Shown: positions 54,001 to 64,000 of the stretch, piece by piece | Layout of the letters: each line of letters opens with the position of its first letter | Numbering within the stretch: the first letter of the stretch is position 1 | Assembly: GCA_012064415.1 (NCBI GenBank) | Contig: SSNU01000279.1 | Location: 372,001-436,000 of the forward strand | Reading direction: 5' to 3' | Source of the DNA: Gyrodactylus bullatarudis | Lineage: Eukaryota; Platyhelminthes; Monogenea; Gyrodactylidea; Gyrodactylidae | DNA length: 64,000 nucleotides | Notes under the pieces: generated by a model | Told to the model about the DNA's origin: nothing | Databases searched by the model: none | The model's input: only the letters and a program-made list of their open reading frames with translations | Position numbers and translations under genes: made by a program

Positions 54001-57000
54001 AGAAAATGTACAAGTTCTTCTGATTGGTTATAATCTCATTGGATTTTTGAGTTAATGAGTTAAAATTTGTCACCAAGGCTAATTGATATTTCAAATCATA
54101 ATTATCTTCTTTTCACAAACTCGTCCAACGATAATTGCCCACTGAATCGTTTCCGTTTCTTCCCTCTTTTCTGATTAATTTTCTGTTTGATTCCTCTCGG
54201 TTCATACTAATTACAGGTTGAGAATTGATTTGATTACTAACATCCGTTAGCTTCTCTTCTTTTGCACTTGAATTCTCACTTGCAATTGTTGCTGGGGCAG
54301 AACTGACTTGAATTGCATTGAGACATAGTTTCCACTACTTGCTCGATTTGTTCGCTTTTTGGATTTGCATCAGTCTGATCATTATTAGCAACTTGAGTTG
54401 AAGAATGGATTGGTTAATCATTGAGGATTTTGGAAACTTCGGCTAACTTCTTCATCATTTTAATACGTTCTTTGCCTTCATAGCCTAGTTTTGTTGCCAA
54501 AACTTTGTGCTTGCACAGTATATGTTCCAACTTATTGATAAAGTGGGCCTCGGCCTTGTTTAACTCTTTCTCTCTCACTGAACGTGGATCACCTGGGTTA
54601 GTCTGATAGAGTATGCTGAAATTGTTCACATCAGCAGTGTGATTTGTAGATTCCAAATGCTCTTGTATGGCTGAACCTTTTTTCCCCATTCGTCAAGTGT
54701 TCTTTGAACTTCACTTTTGCACATCTCACTGTTTCGCCGACATACGTTGCACCACAGTTGCATTTAAACTGATATATGACTCCTTTTCTTTCTAACCATG
54801 GTATCTGGTCTTTGTTCAGATCTGGTATTAACTTCGTTGTTCTGTTTAAAATCTGCAACCTGTGACCTGGGAATGCTCTCTTTGTCATTTCGTGCAGTTT
54901 GTTATTAAGAACTTGGTGGGCAGCATCCCCTTTGAAAGGAACCTTCAAATAAATCGGAATTAGTTTATCAACATCATTTTCTGCTTTCTTCTTGGAATTG
55001 GAATGCTTATCTATAAACGCCTCTGGATACCCGTCTTCCATTAATAGCTGTCTAAGGACTTCTCTGTCTGCAGATTTGTTTGTCTCCGATGTTAATCTCT
55101 CAATTTTCAAAAACTCATTCCTGATTAAACTTTTCTTCTGGCATGCAGGACTAAAGCTTAAGAAAGGTAAAAATTGACATGGTACAGATTTCTTTCTGTA
55201 GATTCTAGTTTGGGCCACTTCATTGACTTTTGTAACCAGGACACCTAGAAAATTCAGCGAACCTTCTTCTTCTTCAGCTGTAAACTCCATGTTGGGATGA
55301 ACGTTGTTTAATTTCTCCAAGATTAATTTGACATCGACATTCTGTTCGAGGACAAAGAAAGTATCATCTATGTACCGAGAGTATAAACGGCATTATTTAT
55401 AGAAATATACAATTTAAAGGAATCTTGGTGGAGGACATTAGGTTTTTCGAAAGCAAGGGGCAGGCAGACATGTTTGTTGAGGAGCAATTTTCCTGAACTA
55501 TAAAATATTAAATGAAATTATTGATATTTTGGAAGTATTTTGAAAAATTTGTATTCAATAAATGCCTAATGGGTATCGGGTCCTCGTGCAGTTCAGAGAA
55601 ATTCTTCATTATTATGGGTAGCAAAAAAATCTGAATTTTCCAATAATTTGATGGAAAATGACTTAAAAATCAGAAATCTGAATTTTTCTTGAAAGTTACG
55701 ATTTCCTTTGACAAAATCTGCTCTAAGAATATTTGATCGCTTAATAAAAGACTATAACACGTATCCTAGCCACCAAAAAACCCAAATAATCTCTCCAATT
55801 ATCTGATCAATAAAAATTTTGAGTGTCGAAATTGAAAAAGGGACATTTTTGAAATTAAATTAATTTATACAGATGTAATTCCATGATAACTATGCTTGAC
55901 TAATCTTCCTCAAGGTTTGAATCGATTAACCATATTTCAGATGATCGTTCAAGTTCAAAGCAAAGAATCATTTCAACTCTTGACAAAATGTGTGAAAAAA
56001 AAGATTTTTGCCTAATTTTGGTATAGAAGCCATAAAACAATACTTTCTTCGTTCTGGGTCGTATGATACTTTAGGATAAAAGAGAATTTATCAAAATGTA
56101 ACTAGATGAACAAGATCACTTATCCTTTACAACCAAAAGTACAAAGAAAGTATTTTATTTCCAAATACAATTTTAACCATAGCTGCTGAATATGGGAATT
56201 TTTCATCGAACAACTTCATGTCTTTTGACGCGTTTTTATATTCGAGACTTGAAATGTGCAATAATTTTCTTGGAAAAACTGTTAAGAAAGTAAGATTGTA
56301 AAAAAAATCTAGATCAAATTCGATTACTTGATGGCAAAATATCAAAGCTAGGATTCTACATGCTAATTTACTCATGTTTCTACAGTGTAAATCATTTAAA
56401 TTGAATGTTAGATTGGACAATTTTGAATAGGCCTGTTAATTCTCCTGAAAAAGATCTAAACCTAACTGACATGAGGATGAGAATTTATTTAAAAACTCAA
56501 TATTTTTCTTCGGAAAGTCAGGAAAAATATTCATATGATGAAATGAGCCAATAAAAAATTTCTGAAAAAATCAATCTGACAAAAATTAGGCCGTTTATCG
56601 ATTTAAAAGATTTGAAGCAGTTAAATGCAGGTACTGTATTGTATTCGAGATCAGCTGCTGAAATTTGTCATTATCGTGGGAAATCTAAAAATTTGAATTT
56701 ATTAATTATCAGTGATAATTTATCACGAAGGGGAATGATCCAAAATTTAAAAGTTTAACTTTTCCTCCACGGCCCAATTCGAATTCTTCGTCTTATGCTG
56801 ATCTGCATTTAACTGCTTCAAATATTTAAAATCGATAAAAATATTGGATTCGAAAATTGAAATTTTGTGCATTTTCGCAATTCGAAAAACGGCCTAATTT
56901 TGGTCAGAAATTTTTTAAAATTTCCACAACTTATTGGCTTATTTTATCATGGAATGTGAAAAATATATTTTTTCCTGACTTTCCGAAGAAAAACATTGAG

Positions 57001-60000
57001 TTTTTTGTAATAAAAAGTAAATTCTCATCTTCATGTCAACTAGCTTTTTTCAAATCTGTGACTTTTCTAGCTAGACTTTGTTGGGTTCTATAAAAATTAA
57101 GGTCTAACAGCAAAATGTGTAGACTCTATCATTTTCAACTTCTGAAAGCGTGAAAATATGAATTCTCAATCAGAATTAGTTTTTTGGGATAGAAAGACTT
57201 TAATCATTCACTATAGATTGACTATTTCAATCCTTTTGCTTTTAATTATGCTTCCATTTTCTCTTTACGATTATTTCATGTTTTCATTAAGCATGTAAGC
57301 AAAAGAAACCTTCCTTTCTTCTTAAAAGTAATTTCTTAAAATGTCATCAATTTCAAGCAGGAAGAGGAAAAATCATCCCAATAGAACTGACGTAAAGTAG
57401 TCTCTCTTTGGACTATTTAGCTAACATGTTTACTGAATATCCCTTGTCTGCTATGCGATTCAGTCAACATCTAGAGAGGAAACATTTATCGTGGAAAAAA
57501 TATCTTCTGTGGAATGGAATGAAAAAATAGCATTTTTCTTTACATGTAAATTGGGGCTACATTTCTACAATGGGTACTTAAGGTAACATTTTTATGAAAT
57601 TATGACAGAAATATTCAATAATACAATTGATATTTTACTTAGGTTGGGTTAGAAAAATAATAATAATTTTCTGAGAGTAAAACTGGTCAAGAAATTCAAG
57701 AGTGTTTATTCGGATTTCAATAATAACTCTATCATCTGATTATGATCCTAAAAATCAACTTTTGATTACTTTGAAATCAGCAAACCATTGGTTTTTATAG
57801 CAATAAAGAGTAACCTGAATAAAAACTAACCCTGTGTTTTCGAAGAAATTGAAATATTTTCTTCTTGAATAAGTCTAGTTACGATTTCCATTACACAAAT
57901 ATTCAAAATTTTTATTGGTAGCATTATGTTTCAACGAGAATGGGTTGGCTGAAATACGATTTACAGGTTTCCAAACCCTCCCTACAATCGATACTTGCAT
58001 TGCTGAATATTTCAACATTGAAGGTAAAAGTCACGAGACACATTATTATACCTTGGAAATCCTGTCTGAATTATAATTATTCCTTTCAAAGCATACATTT
58101 AAACCGTTTTAAAGGCATTTCAAGTGATTACTGTTACTATAATCTTAAATTTCTATTCAGCATTGTTTGAAAAGTATCAAAAATTTAAAACTCATACGCT
58201 GTGATAAATGTTTCGGGTTCTTATATTAATGATTACTTTCTTTACACCTAAAATCATGATAACATGAGGGGGGGGGTAAATGAAATATATTTTATAATCT
58301 TTTTGATAATAAAACTAAAAGATTTTCGAAATTCTTTTCCAAAACGTAATAGGGGCCGTAATGATATTTTAAAGTTATTCTTTCTCAGACGTGCTATTCG
58401 TATCTTCCTTTGCTCCAATCTTTTATGGGCTTCCAATAATACCTGAAATTACCAACTTTTGTAGAATCCATCATCACAACTTATGAATGAATGAATGAAA
58501 GATTATATTTGGCACAAATTTATAAGTTCACAAAATATTATTGACAATCATCGAGTCAAATTGATTGAAATATTTTGGTTTATTTAAAAGTTCTTTGCAA
58601 ATTCAAAAATCGATCTCTTTTTGAGGCTTACAATTTTAGAGGAGATTTCATTGTAAAGCGCTGGTGTTCTGTCCAGGATGTGAAGGTTTTTCATTTTCGA
58701 AATATTAATTGGTTTAATGAAAGTTTTAGAATTCCTAGTTCTCTGGTTAGGGACCACTCTGTTCCATAACGAGTCTAGTCTTTTGACACATAATATTATT
58801 GATCTTGCTAATCTTCTATGTCTTAATAGATCAATTTTGATAGGAAAGTTAGGATGAACACTCTGATAAATTTTTTTTGTATTAGTTCCAGATTAAAAGT
58901 AGATTTGATAGCAGATGGATTTCATATTGATGAGCAATATTCAGCAATTGGGCGAGCATATATTCTGAACAACAACATTTTTAATGATGGTGATTTAACT
59001 TGTCTAGAAATTTGAAGTGTACGGCTAGCAAACTGATTTGTTATTTTTTTAATGTGTTTTTCAAAGCTTAGGTTACTGTCATAAATCAAACCAAGATCTT
59101 TAACCATACTCTTCCTCATAATAATATTATCATTAATAGAAATTGTCTTTTCATAGTGGTTATTGTCAAAAAGAATCATGTAGTGAGATTTTTTAACATT
59201 AATATTCCATAAATTTAGGGAGAGGGAGAATAAATATGAGTTTATAGAGTCAAAGTCAATGTTGGCATCAAATGTAAAGCAAATTTTAACATCATCAGCA
59301 AATTTAAAGAGTTTAACTGAGGGAATACTGTTTTTGATAAGAGAAAAAACCAAATTAAATGAAAAAGGGCCAATTTTACTTCCTTGAGGAACGCCAGAAC
59401 CTATCGACGTAGTTTTAGAAATGTGTTCATTAAGTGATATAAATTGTTTTCTTTTGGAAAGAAATGAATAGATAACGTACAATAGATTTTTGTCAGGGAC
59501 CATATCGTAGAGAATGTCCATGATCGAAGTAAAAGTAATGGAATCGAAGGCTTTACTGATATCAAGATAAATAACTAAAATTTTTTTCTTTTCTTTGATA
59601 CCTTTTTGGACAAAGCTCAAAAATGATAGCAGATTGGATTCAGTTGAGAGATTTTTACAGAAACCATGTTGGTCATTATCAATTTTGGCAAATTCGATGT
59701 GTTGATGTAACATATGTAGAATAATAGAGTCAAGAATAGACATCAATTTTGGTAGTAATGATATAGGTCTATAATCTTGAGGAGAGTTGGGGGAATTAAC
59801 CTTTGGTATGGGGATGATTTTAATAAAGGAAAGGAAGTAAGGAAAATCTCCTTTAATAAAAATGTCATAATAGTAAAATGAGTAAAGTTTGTAGAGAAAC
59901 TCATTTGAGCAATTTAGTATTGAGTTAATAGATATACCATAGAAATCAGGGGTTGATTTATGATTTGACGATTTCAAAATATTCATGAAGGTATCAAATG

Positions 60001-62725
60001 TAATAAATGAGTATGAAAAGTTCGGGAGTAGTGGAGGAAGGGGGGTATTGAAATTTTTTGAGAAACAGGAACAAAAGTAATCATTAATAATGTCAGCCGT
60101 TAGATTGATCATTTCAACTTTTTTATCAGGACGGAACTTGAAGTAGCAATTAAGTTTGCTGAAGCCAGTCTTAGGATCACTATGAATTCTGCTTAGGATT
60201 CTATTTTCCATGTTGATGTTCTTCTTGAAGATCCATTTTTTATATTTATCGTCAATTTTTACAAGTTTTTTCCTGATAGATAATAAGTTATACCCATTTG
60301 AGTATAATGAGTTGAATTTTATATCATGGATATTCAAAAAATGATTTTCAATATTAGCCTTTAATGGGAAATAGACTTTTGAAAGTGATATAATTTTTGA
60401 AAGGAAATAGCAAATATCATCATTGGGTAATTCGGGGAAATCTAGCATATAGTATTTAGATAGATTATTGACAAGGTCAAAATTGATATAGGTTTTAAGT
60501 GGTTTTTTGTTTTTATTTAGTGGAAAATGGAGAAAATAATGGATTTGTGATCTTTATGAGGAAATAAAGAGTGTACATGGTATTTAAAATTAATAAAAGG
60601 GGGTATGAGGACAACATCGAGAATATTACCAGATCTAGTTGGAGTTTTAATAATCTGTTGAATACCAAGGGAGTAAAAGTATTTAATCAATAAATTTTTG
60701 GAAGCAGACCAATCTTCCTTGGGTAGATTTAGATCACCGGTAATGAAAGGGTAATTAAGATGGCCAAAAAATGTTTTGATTTTGTGAAGGAACATTAGAT
60801 CATCGGGTTTTGTTGAGGATGGGGAACGATAGATGTTAGCTAGTGTGATTTTTTTTCCATTCAGTAAAATTTGCACAATAAGACATTCAATTTTGCAGTT
60901 GATGTTAATTTTGCTGATAATTTCACAGTTGATATTGTTTTTAACATAAGTAATGACCCCACCATGGTGACCCTAAGATCTATCACAGCGAAATTGTTTA
61001 TATCCATTGATAGAAGTAAAGTATTCATTAAACTTAGAATTCAGCCATGTCTCTGTTAGGCAAATAATGTCAAAATTATTAATAAAAATATAATATTTGA
61101 GAGAATCAAAAATAGAATTTAATGAGCAAGTATTAAAGGAGAGAAATTCAAGAGAATTTTTAATAATAGTTATGTCATTTTTATGAGGAGGAGAGTGATG
61201 GTTAAGGAAATTAGGATTGAAATAACTTACGCAACGCAACAACTTAATTTGTAATCTATTGATGAAATTAATTATGTATTAAGAATATGTAATGAATTTA
61301 TTCCAAAGGTCTGAGATGTCCTTGTTTAAATCAATAAATAATACTGTAGATTTTAATTCCGAAGTCATTTTGAAAATAAAATGAAAAAAATTTCATGTAA
61401 CAAACCCTTATGGGGGTTCAAGATAGTGACAGTTTCACATGGGAATTTTGAAAGGAAGCCGATCTAAAGCCTGATTGACACCAGACAGATATTTACCCAT
61501 AAATTTTATCCTGATGTGGATTCATATAATCTATATCCAAGGCTATTTTGTACGCATGTGTGTGTCTAGGAACTAACCAATCAATCATTCATCCATTGGT
61601 GATCTAATTCGTTTATTATTTTTCTCGTTTATATAGTGTGTATTGATATTTCGTTAATTTCCAAGAGAGAATAAAATAGTCTATAACCACTTGTTTGATT
61701 TTATATTAACTTGAAGATGTGTTTACTTTATCATAATTAATGAGAAAACGAATAGTAGAAACATGAAGAACATGGTTCTTGAACTCACGGCTAGATTCTC
61801 TATAAATGTAATGGGGTTAGCATAAATCGATATTGCTTTAAAAAACAACATGAAACTGAGTGAACTGGAGAGCAAGTCAGATTTTATGCAAATTTCTTAC
61901 ATACACATATCTATTTATAATTTAAGTTGAATGTTCGTCTTTCTCTCTTTTATCCAAAAGGAACCAATTGGATCTCTAAAAAAAGAGAAAATAGCAGATT
62001 TTGAATAATAATTCGACAATCATTCTTTTTCAATAGAACACAACAAGAGGCCCTTCTAGAGGAGGAAGAAGCAGGAGACGACGAAATATACAGAAATTGG
62101 CGTCCAGAAGAAGTAGAAGAAGAGTATAACATTTATAATTGCTCAATGCAGGAGTCCTCAGACGATCGTTACGCTGGGGAGAACTACTATAGGTCAGACA
62201 TTGAAAACGAAAAGTCATCATTTATCAAAGTAGATAACAGTAATCGATTGCACATGACATCAGATGATTCTTCACAAATGGTTCCCATCAACTTGGAGGA
62301 TAAACTTGACTTTATCATTGATTCAACGCAGGGTTTCTCCTCCATTACCGATCCAAATAGTTCGACATCTTCCGTTTATACTACAGCTAAGTCTAGTCCT
62401 TTTCCTACGAATCCGCCAACACCGATTGAACATGTTGGCCAATTTTATCCAGTTGAGGACCTTGTGCCGGAACGCCTGAAATGTTCTGTTAATAAGGTTA
62501 GCTCATTCAGCAAAGCAAGCAACCAGAAAAAACAGGCGTCTGATTACGACCAAATGAAAAACTTTTACACTTCTTCACAGTATTATTCAAACCGGGATTT
62601 CAACGAGGCTGATCGTATGATTCAGCAATCGGTGCATTTCCGAACGATCGTCAGAAAGGATCAGACAGGCTATGGGTTCACTGTATGTGGATCACATCCA
62701 GTAACAGTCAGAACTATAAGATCTA
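51037..62725 (+). CDS. N-terminal part of a PDZ-domain protein, probably ARHGEF11/12-type RhoGEF (partial)
   Basis: Two coding exons, 51037-52078 and 62037-62725, separated by a 9958-bp intron; both splice sites are phase 2 and join '...STPIQ-E-TQQEALLEEEE...' in frame. The first exon is a Ser/Asn/Arg-rich, probably disordered segment ('CSGRKATRTRTVPSLK'). The second is acidic ('EEEEAGDDEIYRNWRPEEVE') and then Ser-rich, ending with the start of a PDZ domain: 'RTIVRKDQTGYGFTVCGSHP'. That segment has the carboxylate-binding loop (GYGFTV) and most resembles the PDZ of PDZ-RhoGEF/LARG and Drosophila RhoGEF2. In the family the PDZ couples plexins or GPCRs to RhoA. The exon stops at a GTGAGT donor (phase 1) after 'TIRS', so RGS, DH and PH domains, if present, lie beyond the window. 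RGS12-type PDZ proteins are the main alternative. An in-frame stop precedes the ATG. Confidence 0.6.
52500..52647. repeat. 41-bp perfect hairpin with Penelope-type core
   Basis: The arms 52500-52540 and 52607-52647 are exact inverted copies. The 66-nt spacer contains 'ctgaagaaggcgtg' followed after about 16 nt by 'cgaaacgtttggatg'. The combination CTGA(N)GAAG...CGAAACG is often met at the ends of Penelope-like retroelements and resembles the hammerhead core, with one core change (CTGAAGA for CTGANGA). Short direct repeats 'tacttgaggta' flank it (about 52455 and 52650). Confidence 0.8.
52718..52740 (-). repeat. 23-bp fragment shared with the hAT element
   Basis: 'gtgattaataatcactgatt' and the next three bases are the exact inverse of 1972-1994, just inside the hAT element's left end. 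It is probably a scrap of a related element. Confidence 0.5.
52745..54100. other. intronic, non-coding
   Basis: No domain or repeat end recognised. 'tacttgg(c)gta'-type words recur near 53036. Confidence 0.45.
54414..55393 (-). pseudogene. Penelope-like element: RT end plus GIY-YIG endonuclease, frameshifted
   Basis: Penelope-like elements encode a telomerase-related reverse transcriptase fused to a GIY-YIG nuclease. Here the frame begins around 'LYSRYIDDTFFVLEQN' (YIDD = catalytic metal-binding box, 55363-55374), continues through the thumb ('LNFLGVLVTKVNEVAQTRIY', 'LRQLLMEDGYPEAFI'), then the linker 'LPFLSFSPACQKK', and reaches the nuclease 'GVIYQFKCNCGATYVGETVR' followed by 'KEHL'. A one-base loss near 54700 shifts the frame; the rest ('GSAIQEHLESTNHTADVNNF') continues to 54414. 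The palm upstream of YIDD is missing, so the copy is 5'-truncated. A further shifted frame may extend to about 54110. Confidence 0.92.
56463..57045. repeat. palindromic family 2, full copy in intron
   Basis: It starts 'taactgacatgaggatgaga' and ends with the inverse 'ctcatcttcatgtcaactag'. Inner arms have 'aaattaggccgttt' paired with 'aacggcctaattttggtcag'. At 583 bp it is longer than the copy at 33501, with a central region including 'gaagcagttaaatgcaggta'. Confidence 0.8.
57060..58480. other. intronic, non-coding
   Basis: Nothing recognised apart from a run of nine G at 58267-58275, unusual in this AT-rich DNA. Confidence 0.45.
58490..61290 (-). mobile_element. APE-type non-LTR retrotransposon (Jockey/CR1/L2 group), decayed
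   Basis: The coding region runs right to left. Beyond its last long frame, shifted frames still show 'LRHRRLARSIILCVKRLDSL' and 'WNRVVPNQRTRNS', the usual C-terminal pattern of this group. The 3' end near 58490 carries a short (TCAT)n run, a typical tail. The exact 5' end is unclear. Confidence 0.75.
58922..61242 (-). pseudogene. endonuclease plus reverse transcriptase ORF, interrupted
   Basis: Three frames in order. 61242-60973: the start of an APE endonuclease ('LEFLSFNTCSLNS', 'DIICLTETWLNS'), then a stop at 'CDRS'. 60876-60517: the rest of the nuclease ('TLANIYRSPSS', 'FITGDLNLPKEDW', 'FPHKDHKSI'). 60448-58922: a 508-residue reverse transcriptase with 'PQDYRPISLLPKLMSILDSI', 'NDQHGFCKNLSTESNLLSF', 'YLDISKAFDSI', 'GVPQGSKIGPFSFNLV' and the catalytic 'KFADDVKI'. 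The RT frame itself is intact over 500 codons, so the copy is not very old. It then breaks at 'AEYCSSI', after which the C-terminal part is in other frames. Confidence 0.92.
61300..62036. other. intronic, non-coding, ends at splice acceptor
   Basis: AT-rich. The acceptor is 'tttttcaatag' before 62037. No other structure. Confidence 0.5.
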
Positions 62726-63590
62726 GTGAGTTTCATTCCCAAATTAAATGATGAATATTAATATTAGAGTTGATGTAGATTTTTGAACGAAGCTGTATTA
62801 TATTTTACTATTTCAATTAATGAATGAATGTGTGGCTCGCAATTCTAAATACAATACAAGAAGTGAATAAATTGAATCAATGGGTTTAGCTTTAGGCTAA
62901 TTTGAATTACAGATTACTGTTAATAGCTATTATTATCGAGGAAGAGAAATAATAATCATATTATTGATTTTTTATTTTGGAAATAAAGTAATTTGAATGA
63001 TAATACAAAAATATAAAAAATGATTTCATATAGAGCCATGATAATTGAATTTGGAATAAATTAAAAATCCTTTACTAAATCACTTCTTTGCCATCCAAAC
63101 TTTCCATGGCTTCACGTGAGCTAGAAAAGATTTCCCCCTGTGATCTAATCTAACTAATCTATGATTTTTACAAAAATCTCAATTCTTTAAAACTTTTTAT
63201 TGATTCAATGGTGGCAGAAAGATTGAAAAAAAGTTTTTCCAGATCAGGATATAAAAAGAAAATAAATTATGCTAAATCTACTCTAATTCATTTCACCTCA
63301 TAATCGTTTGGGATTTGATTTCTTGAATTTTTTTTCAATGCTTGCAAATCAATCAAATTTCGATAACTCAAAGTCCCCCGAAAATGGTAGATCTGTAGAT
63401 ATTCAAAAGAAAATACTTTTTAATAATTTTATAAAAACTAAATTACATTACACTTTTTCTCGGCTCTTGATTTTTCCCGGCTTATGCATGGTCTTCAAGG
63501 TTTTTTATTCATTTTGTAACCTTCAAGTTTCGACTCCTTCAAATTTTCGAAGTTACTAAGCATGATAATCTCCGAATAAGCTGTTTTCAA
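62726..63590. other. following intron, non-coding
   Basis: Begins with a GTGAGT donor at 62726. Microsatellite-like 'atgaatgaatg' at 62820. No exon recognised before 64000. Confidence 0.5.
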
Positions 63591-63596
63591 AGAGAT

Positions 63597-63747
63597 TACT
63601 TTGTATTCATTTTAGTAGTTCTTCAGGGAGCTGTTCGGCATAGATTGACTATAAAGTTGTCCGCTTGCTACCTGACTATGTTGTCTTCTGGCTAGTCAGG
63701 TAACAAGCGAACAACGTTATATTCAGAATACTTTGTATTCATTTTAG
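63597..63747. repeat. hairpin repeat flanked by 19-bp direct repeats
   Basis: Arms 63650-63678 and 63693-63721 ('gttgtccgcttgctacctga' against 'tcaggtaacaagcgaacaac') are inverted with about three differences around the 14-nt loop 'tgttgtcttctggc'. The 19-bp sequence 'tactttgtattcattttag' occurs at 63597-63615 and again at 63729-63747. Arm fragments recur at about 18509-18545 and about 25293-25325. Confidence 0.75.
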
Positions 63748-64000
63748 ACATAATTTTCAGGAGACACTTCTAACTTATCAGCCATAGCAGATGTTTACAG
63801 GGATGTCCATTAATTTTTGCAAAACAAAAAGAACATTGGAGTTTGTTGAGATTAAAAACTCACTATTTAATTCACTATTTCGATCTTGAGAAAAATTTAA
63901 AAAATCTTCTTTAGGGGTAGAGAAGATTTGTAAGAACCTAGATTTCATTTCAACTAAATTTATATAACAAAAGTGATGAAATTACACTGTTTTAATAATA

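Larger units (their letters stand above)
52079..62036 (+). other. ~10-kb intron filled with mobile elements
   Basis: It begins GTGAGTTC and ends TTTCAATAG. It contains a hairpin (52500-52647), a hAT-like scrap (52718-52740), a Penelope-like element (54414-55393), a family 2 palindrome (56463-57045) and a non-LTR retrotransposon (about 58490-61290). The two retroelement coding regions run on the opposite strand to the host gene. Confidence 0.65.

Noticed and set aside
1..64000. tRNA, rRNA and CRISPR features
   Set aside because: No tRNA A/B-box pair with a foldable cloverleaf, no rRNA-like block and no regularly spaced repeat array were seen on reading; CRISPR would not be expected in an animal genome.

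Overview
The window is a piece of an AT-rich animal (metazoan) genome. The protein-coding genes are interrupted by GT-AG spliceosomal introns. Recognisable orthologues are animal-type: menin, the motile-cilium dynein-assembly factor DNAAF1, AP-1 sigma, ETF-beta and mitochondrial ribosomal proteins. DNAAF1 implies a lineage that builds motile cilia or flagella. The species cannot be fixed from the sequence; a ciliated, AT-rich, transposon-rich invertebrate fits best.

Layout. Bases 1-34,600 contain no convincing host gene. They are a graveyard of DNA transposons and short palindromic repeats: a hAT relic with an 8-bp target duplication (1893-2695), a Penelope GIY-YIG scrap (5.7 kb), a mariner (9247-11854) with a Tc1-like deletion derivative nested inside it (10438-11777), a Merlin transposase fragment (15.5 kb), an unassigned 232-residue ORF (16.1 kb), a piggyBac fragment (20.8-21.7 kb) lying inside a palindromic element, a 608-bp foldback element (27140-27747) lying inside another palindromic element, and many copies of at least two palindromic MITE-like families.

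Bases 34,600-52,100 are gene-dense. In order: an unusual class A GPCR (+), mitochondrial uL3m/MRPL3 (-, four exons), DNAAF1 (+, two exons, divergent from MRPL3 with almost no space between), menin/MEN1 (-, seven exons, 920 residues), mitochondrial mL63/MRPL57 (+, divergent from menin), ETFB (+, two exons) and AP-1 sigma (+). Three of these (MRPL3, mL63, ETFB) are nuclear genes for mitochondrial proteins.

Bases 51,037-62,725 appear to be the first two coding exons of one large gene, split by an intron of about 10 kb with matching splice phase. The second exon ends inside a PDZ domain resembling that of ARHGEF11/12-type RhoGEFs, so the gene continues past the right edge. The intron hosts a hairpin with a Penelope-type signature, a frameshifted Penelope-like element, a palindromic MITE and a broken APE-type non-LTR retrotransposon. 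The last kilobase carries another palindromic repeat flanked by 19-bp direct repeats.
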